From Acephala macrosclerotiorum (Eukaryota; Ascomycota; Leotiomycetes; Helotiales; Mollisiaceae): 64,000 nt of DNA. The stretch is from NCBI GenBank assembly GCA_014904845.1, contig MU119331.1:86606-150605 (forward strand), given 5' to 3'. Below the pieces are notes generated by a model. That model saw only the letters and a program-made list of their open reading frames with translations. It did not search any database and was not told the origin of the DNA. The position numbers and the translations under genes were made by a program. Shown here in pieces: positions 60,887-64,000 of this stretch. The first letter of the stretch is position 1. Each line of letters opens with the position of its first letter.

Positions 60887-63800
60887 ATCGTTTTTTTATA
60901 TAATGAATTCGTTTTAAACTTCGAAAAAAAAAATTAAAAAAAAGAAAAAAAATTTATTTTAAGTAAAGAATTCAAAACTCGAGATTTTTCAAATTATTAT
61001 TATTTTTTTTTAAGAATTTAGTAGTTTTTTTAATATTTTTATTAGTATTAAATTTTTTTGTAGTTTGTTTTTTTTTTTTTTTAAAATTTAATAGAGAAAA
61101 AAAAAGTAAATAAATTTTAAATTTAAATTTATTATTAGAAATAATTAGATATTTTTAATTATTTTTTATAAGTATTATTAATTTTTTAGTTTTGTATTTA
61201 AAAAAAGATTTATTACGAGAAAATTTTTTTATTTTTTTTATTTTAAAATATTAAAAAGTTAATTTAATTTGAATTATAATTTATTTTTATTAATAAGTAT
61301 ACAAATATTTATTATTAAACGAGTTTTAGTAATTTAATTATTAAGAAATTTTATATCGAATAATAAAGTAGTTTAAAAGTTTTATATAATAAATTATATT
61401 GAAAATTGCGTCGATTTTTTTAAATTGAATATTATTGAGAAAAAATTTGTCGTTAAAACGTTTTTGAAATCGATTTTCGAAAAAAGTTTAAAGTTTATTA
61501 TAAATTTTTTTGAGTTTTTTGTAAATAGTATTATCGATAATTTTTTTACTAATATTAATAAGTATTAAATTCATAAAAAGTAAAATAAAAAAATTAAAGT
61601 TTTTAAAGTTTTCAACGTATTTTCGATTAATAAAAGTCTTTATTTTATAGACGTATAATTTCAATTCTTGAGATTTTTTTTTTATAATATTTGATTGAGT
61701 TTATTTTAAAAGATTTTTAATTAAAGTTCGATTTTTAGTATTAAAAGAAAGATTTATTTAAGTAGTTTTTTTAAGAAATCGAAATAATTAATTTATCGTT
61801 TTTTTATAATTGTTGAATTGCGAATAAATTATTTGAGATTTACTAAAAAAAAAAAATTTAATATATAATAAATTTGAATTTTGAAATATATTTACTTTTT
61901 TTTCGTAAAAGAATTAATTAATTTTATTGTTTTAATAGAGTTTAATAAATTGAGAAAAAGTAATAAAATAAAAAAAATAGTTTTTAAAAAATCGATAAAA
62001 TAGTAATTATAATTTGAAGTTTATTTATAAAAATTGAACAATAAGAAAAAAATATATATTGTATAAAAGAAAAAATTCGCTAAAAAAAGTTTATTAGTAG
62101 TAAAATTTCAATATATTGATTTTTTTAAAAAAAAGCAATAAAATATTTTTTTTTTTTTGTTTATTTAAAGAAATTTTATAAAGTAAAAATTATTGTAATT
62201 TTTAGATTAATAAGCGATTTAATCGAGAAAACAAAAATAGAAACGATAAAAGTTCGTAAGAATTGAAATCGATTTTTTGTTAATATTTTTTATTTATATT
62301 GAAAAATAGTAAAAATATTTATAAATTAAAAACGAGTATTAAAGTGAATTTAAATAAATTGAAAATTTTTTTTTTAATATATAATTTATAAATTTTGAAT
62401 AATTGTATTTTTATAATTTTAATTTGTTTTTTATTGTTTTTAAAATATAAATCGAGATTTTTGTAAAGCGTTATATAGTAAATTCGATAAAATTGTTTAA
62501 TAAACGAGTATTTGTAAATATTGTAAATAGTATTTAAAATTTTAATGTAATTAATGAAATTTAAAGTATTAAAAAAGTAATATTTAATTTCTAAGTATTG
62601 TTTATATTATACGTGTAATCAATTATTGAGTGTATATTATTTGATTAGAATTCGCGAGTTGATTGAGATAGAGTAGTATTAAATTGCGATAAAATAATAA
62701 TAGTTTTGTATTTTTTTGATATAAGTATAAATATATTATAATATTTTTTATTATTGATAGTAAATTTTTTGAGTTTGATTGATATAGAGATCGAAGTAGA
62801 AAGAAAAGTAAATCGAAAAATTCGAGAAATTTGAAAAATTTGAGAAAATAAAGAATTTTATATAAAAAAATTAATAATAGTAATATTGTTATTATTGTTA
62901 TTATTATTATTATTATCGTTAGTTAATAAAATTGATTGAAAAAGTAAAATATTGACGTTAATAGTTTTTTGAGATTTAATATTTCGAATGTTTATATTAT
63001 TAATAATAACGATTAATTATTTTTTAAATTTATTTATAAAAATCGAAAAAAAATTTTTAATATATTTTTTAATTATTAAAAGTTTATAGAAATAAAAAGT
63101 AAAATGTAATTTTTTTAAATTTATTTTATTTAAATTTATAATTATTAAATCGTTATTCGTATTTTTTAAATATATTAACATTTTTTTATAATCGATAAAT
63201 CGAAAAAGTATTCTTATAAATAATATATTATAAACTTTGTTTTTTTCGATAATAATTATATTAATAATTTTAATAATTTCGTAAAATATAAAACGTTTTA
63301 TATAGAATATTTGTTTGAGTTTTTAGTATATATATTTATTGTAAAATTTATTAATAAAATTTTTAATAAATTATTAAAATATTTAAATTCGAAAAAAAAA
63401 TTTTTAATTATAGTATTTAAATATATTATTAAAAGTTTTAATTAGATTAGATCGAGTTTATTAAAATGCGATATACGATTTTTTAATTTTATTTATTTTA
63501 AAGAGAAAATTTTTATTTAAAATTGTATATTATTTTAAAAAATTTTTAAAAAATTTTAAAATAATATTATTTTTAATTTTTTTTTTTATTTAATTAAAAA
63601 TTTTTTTATTATATTTTTAGTTTTTATGAGTTTATTTTTAATATTATTAATTGTAATTATTTTTTTTTTAAAAAATAATTTATTAATAATTTTTTATAAA
63701 TTATTAAAATTGCGTTATACGATTTGTATAAATATATTATAATTATTTTCGTTTCGTTTTTTGTACGTGAAATTTGTATTTTTAAAATTTAATAAAATAT

Positions 63801-64000
63801 TTTTTTAAAATATAATAATAATATTATAAAAATTTTAAAAATAAAAATTGAAATTATAGAATTTGTATATAAAAAAATAATATAATAAATTAATTAAATT
63901 TTGAAAATAAAAAACGTATAAATTTAAAAAAAAAAAATTTATTAATAAAATTGAAAAAAATTATAAATTCTTATATTTATAAAGAAATTATACAAAAAAA
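60628..64000 (-). mobile_element. inverted second copy of LTR retrotransposon family A, cut by the window end
   Basis: Begins with a 259-bp LTR (60628-60886) in minus orientation and continues as the inverted copy of 30720-33839 up to the window end. G outside CpG is kept and C is lost on the plus strand, mirroring the bias of the other arm. No intact frame. Confidence 0.7.

Noticed and set aside
1..64000. CRISPR arrays, rRNA genes, prokaryotic operons or a metabolite backbone enzyme
   Set aside because: None seen. The AT-rich repeats are transposon remnants, and no polyketide synthase, peptide synthetase or terpene synthase motif appears in the readable genes.

Overview
This window looks like a chromosomal segment of a filamentous ascomycete (Pezizomycotina; I suspect a leotiomycete, but that is inference). 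The signs are genes with many short GT-AG introns of about 45-110 bp, two Zn2Cys6 transcription factors, a fungal multi-pass membrane protein family, and a mosaic of GC-balanced gene islands and extremely AT-rich blocks whose remaining C and G sit mostly in CpG. That pattern is what repeat-induced point mutation (RIP) leaves on transposons.

Layout. 1-1042: a window-edge open frame, then a small LTR-bounded, TRIM-like insertion (453-1042) with one clean and one mutated terminal repeat. 1043-14254: gene island 1, with a Zn2Cys6 regulator (-, 1497-4090), a divergent protein-kinase-like gene (+, 4764-6602), a 2-kb stretch without a supported gene, a TauD/TfdA-family Fe(II)/2-oxoglutarate dioxygenase (+, 8644-10184) and a second Zn2Cys6 regulator (+, 11081-13921). 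14255-34098: about 20 kb of degraded retrotransposons. It contains a 6.6-kb Copia-type element on the minus strand (17679-24282, 208-bp LTRs, TSD TATTC, recognisable integrase and reverse-transcriptase fragments), a solo LTR of another family nested in it, and one arm of an inverted pair of a second element. 34099-44842: gene island 2, with a mitochondrially targeted AAA+-like ATPase (-, 34531-36905), a large conserved-looking protein with a repetitive C-terminus (+, 39240-42572) and a seven-span membrane protein (-, 43205-44347). 44843-48180: a MITE, a dead piggyBac-type DNA transposon with 127-bp inverted repeats, and decayed coding debris. 48181-64000: the second AT-rich block, holding another copy of the Copia element (48804-57366, TSD AAATT) and the second inverted arm (60628-64000).

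How the parts relate. The dioxygenase lies between two Zn2Cys6 regulators and near a kinase-like gene, which is a plausible small accessory or catabolic neighbourhood, but no scaffold biosynthetic enzyme is present and I do not call a metabolite cluster. The genes of island 2 look unrelated housekeeping or lineage-specific genes.

The strongest non-routine observations are kilobase-scale blocks in which only one strand's cytosines were lost, RIP boundaries that fall inside repeats, a 2,035-bp apparently exact duplication around an N-gap that element-size arithmetic marks as an assembly artefact, and a piggyBac transposase whose internal stops all fall where tryptophan is expected or plausible. 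I did not find a convincing new defence or enzymatic system. Splice sites were placed by eye from GT-AG signals and reading-frame continuity; there is no transcript evidence here.
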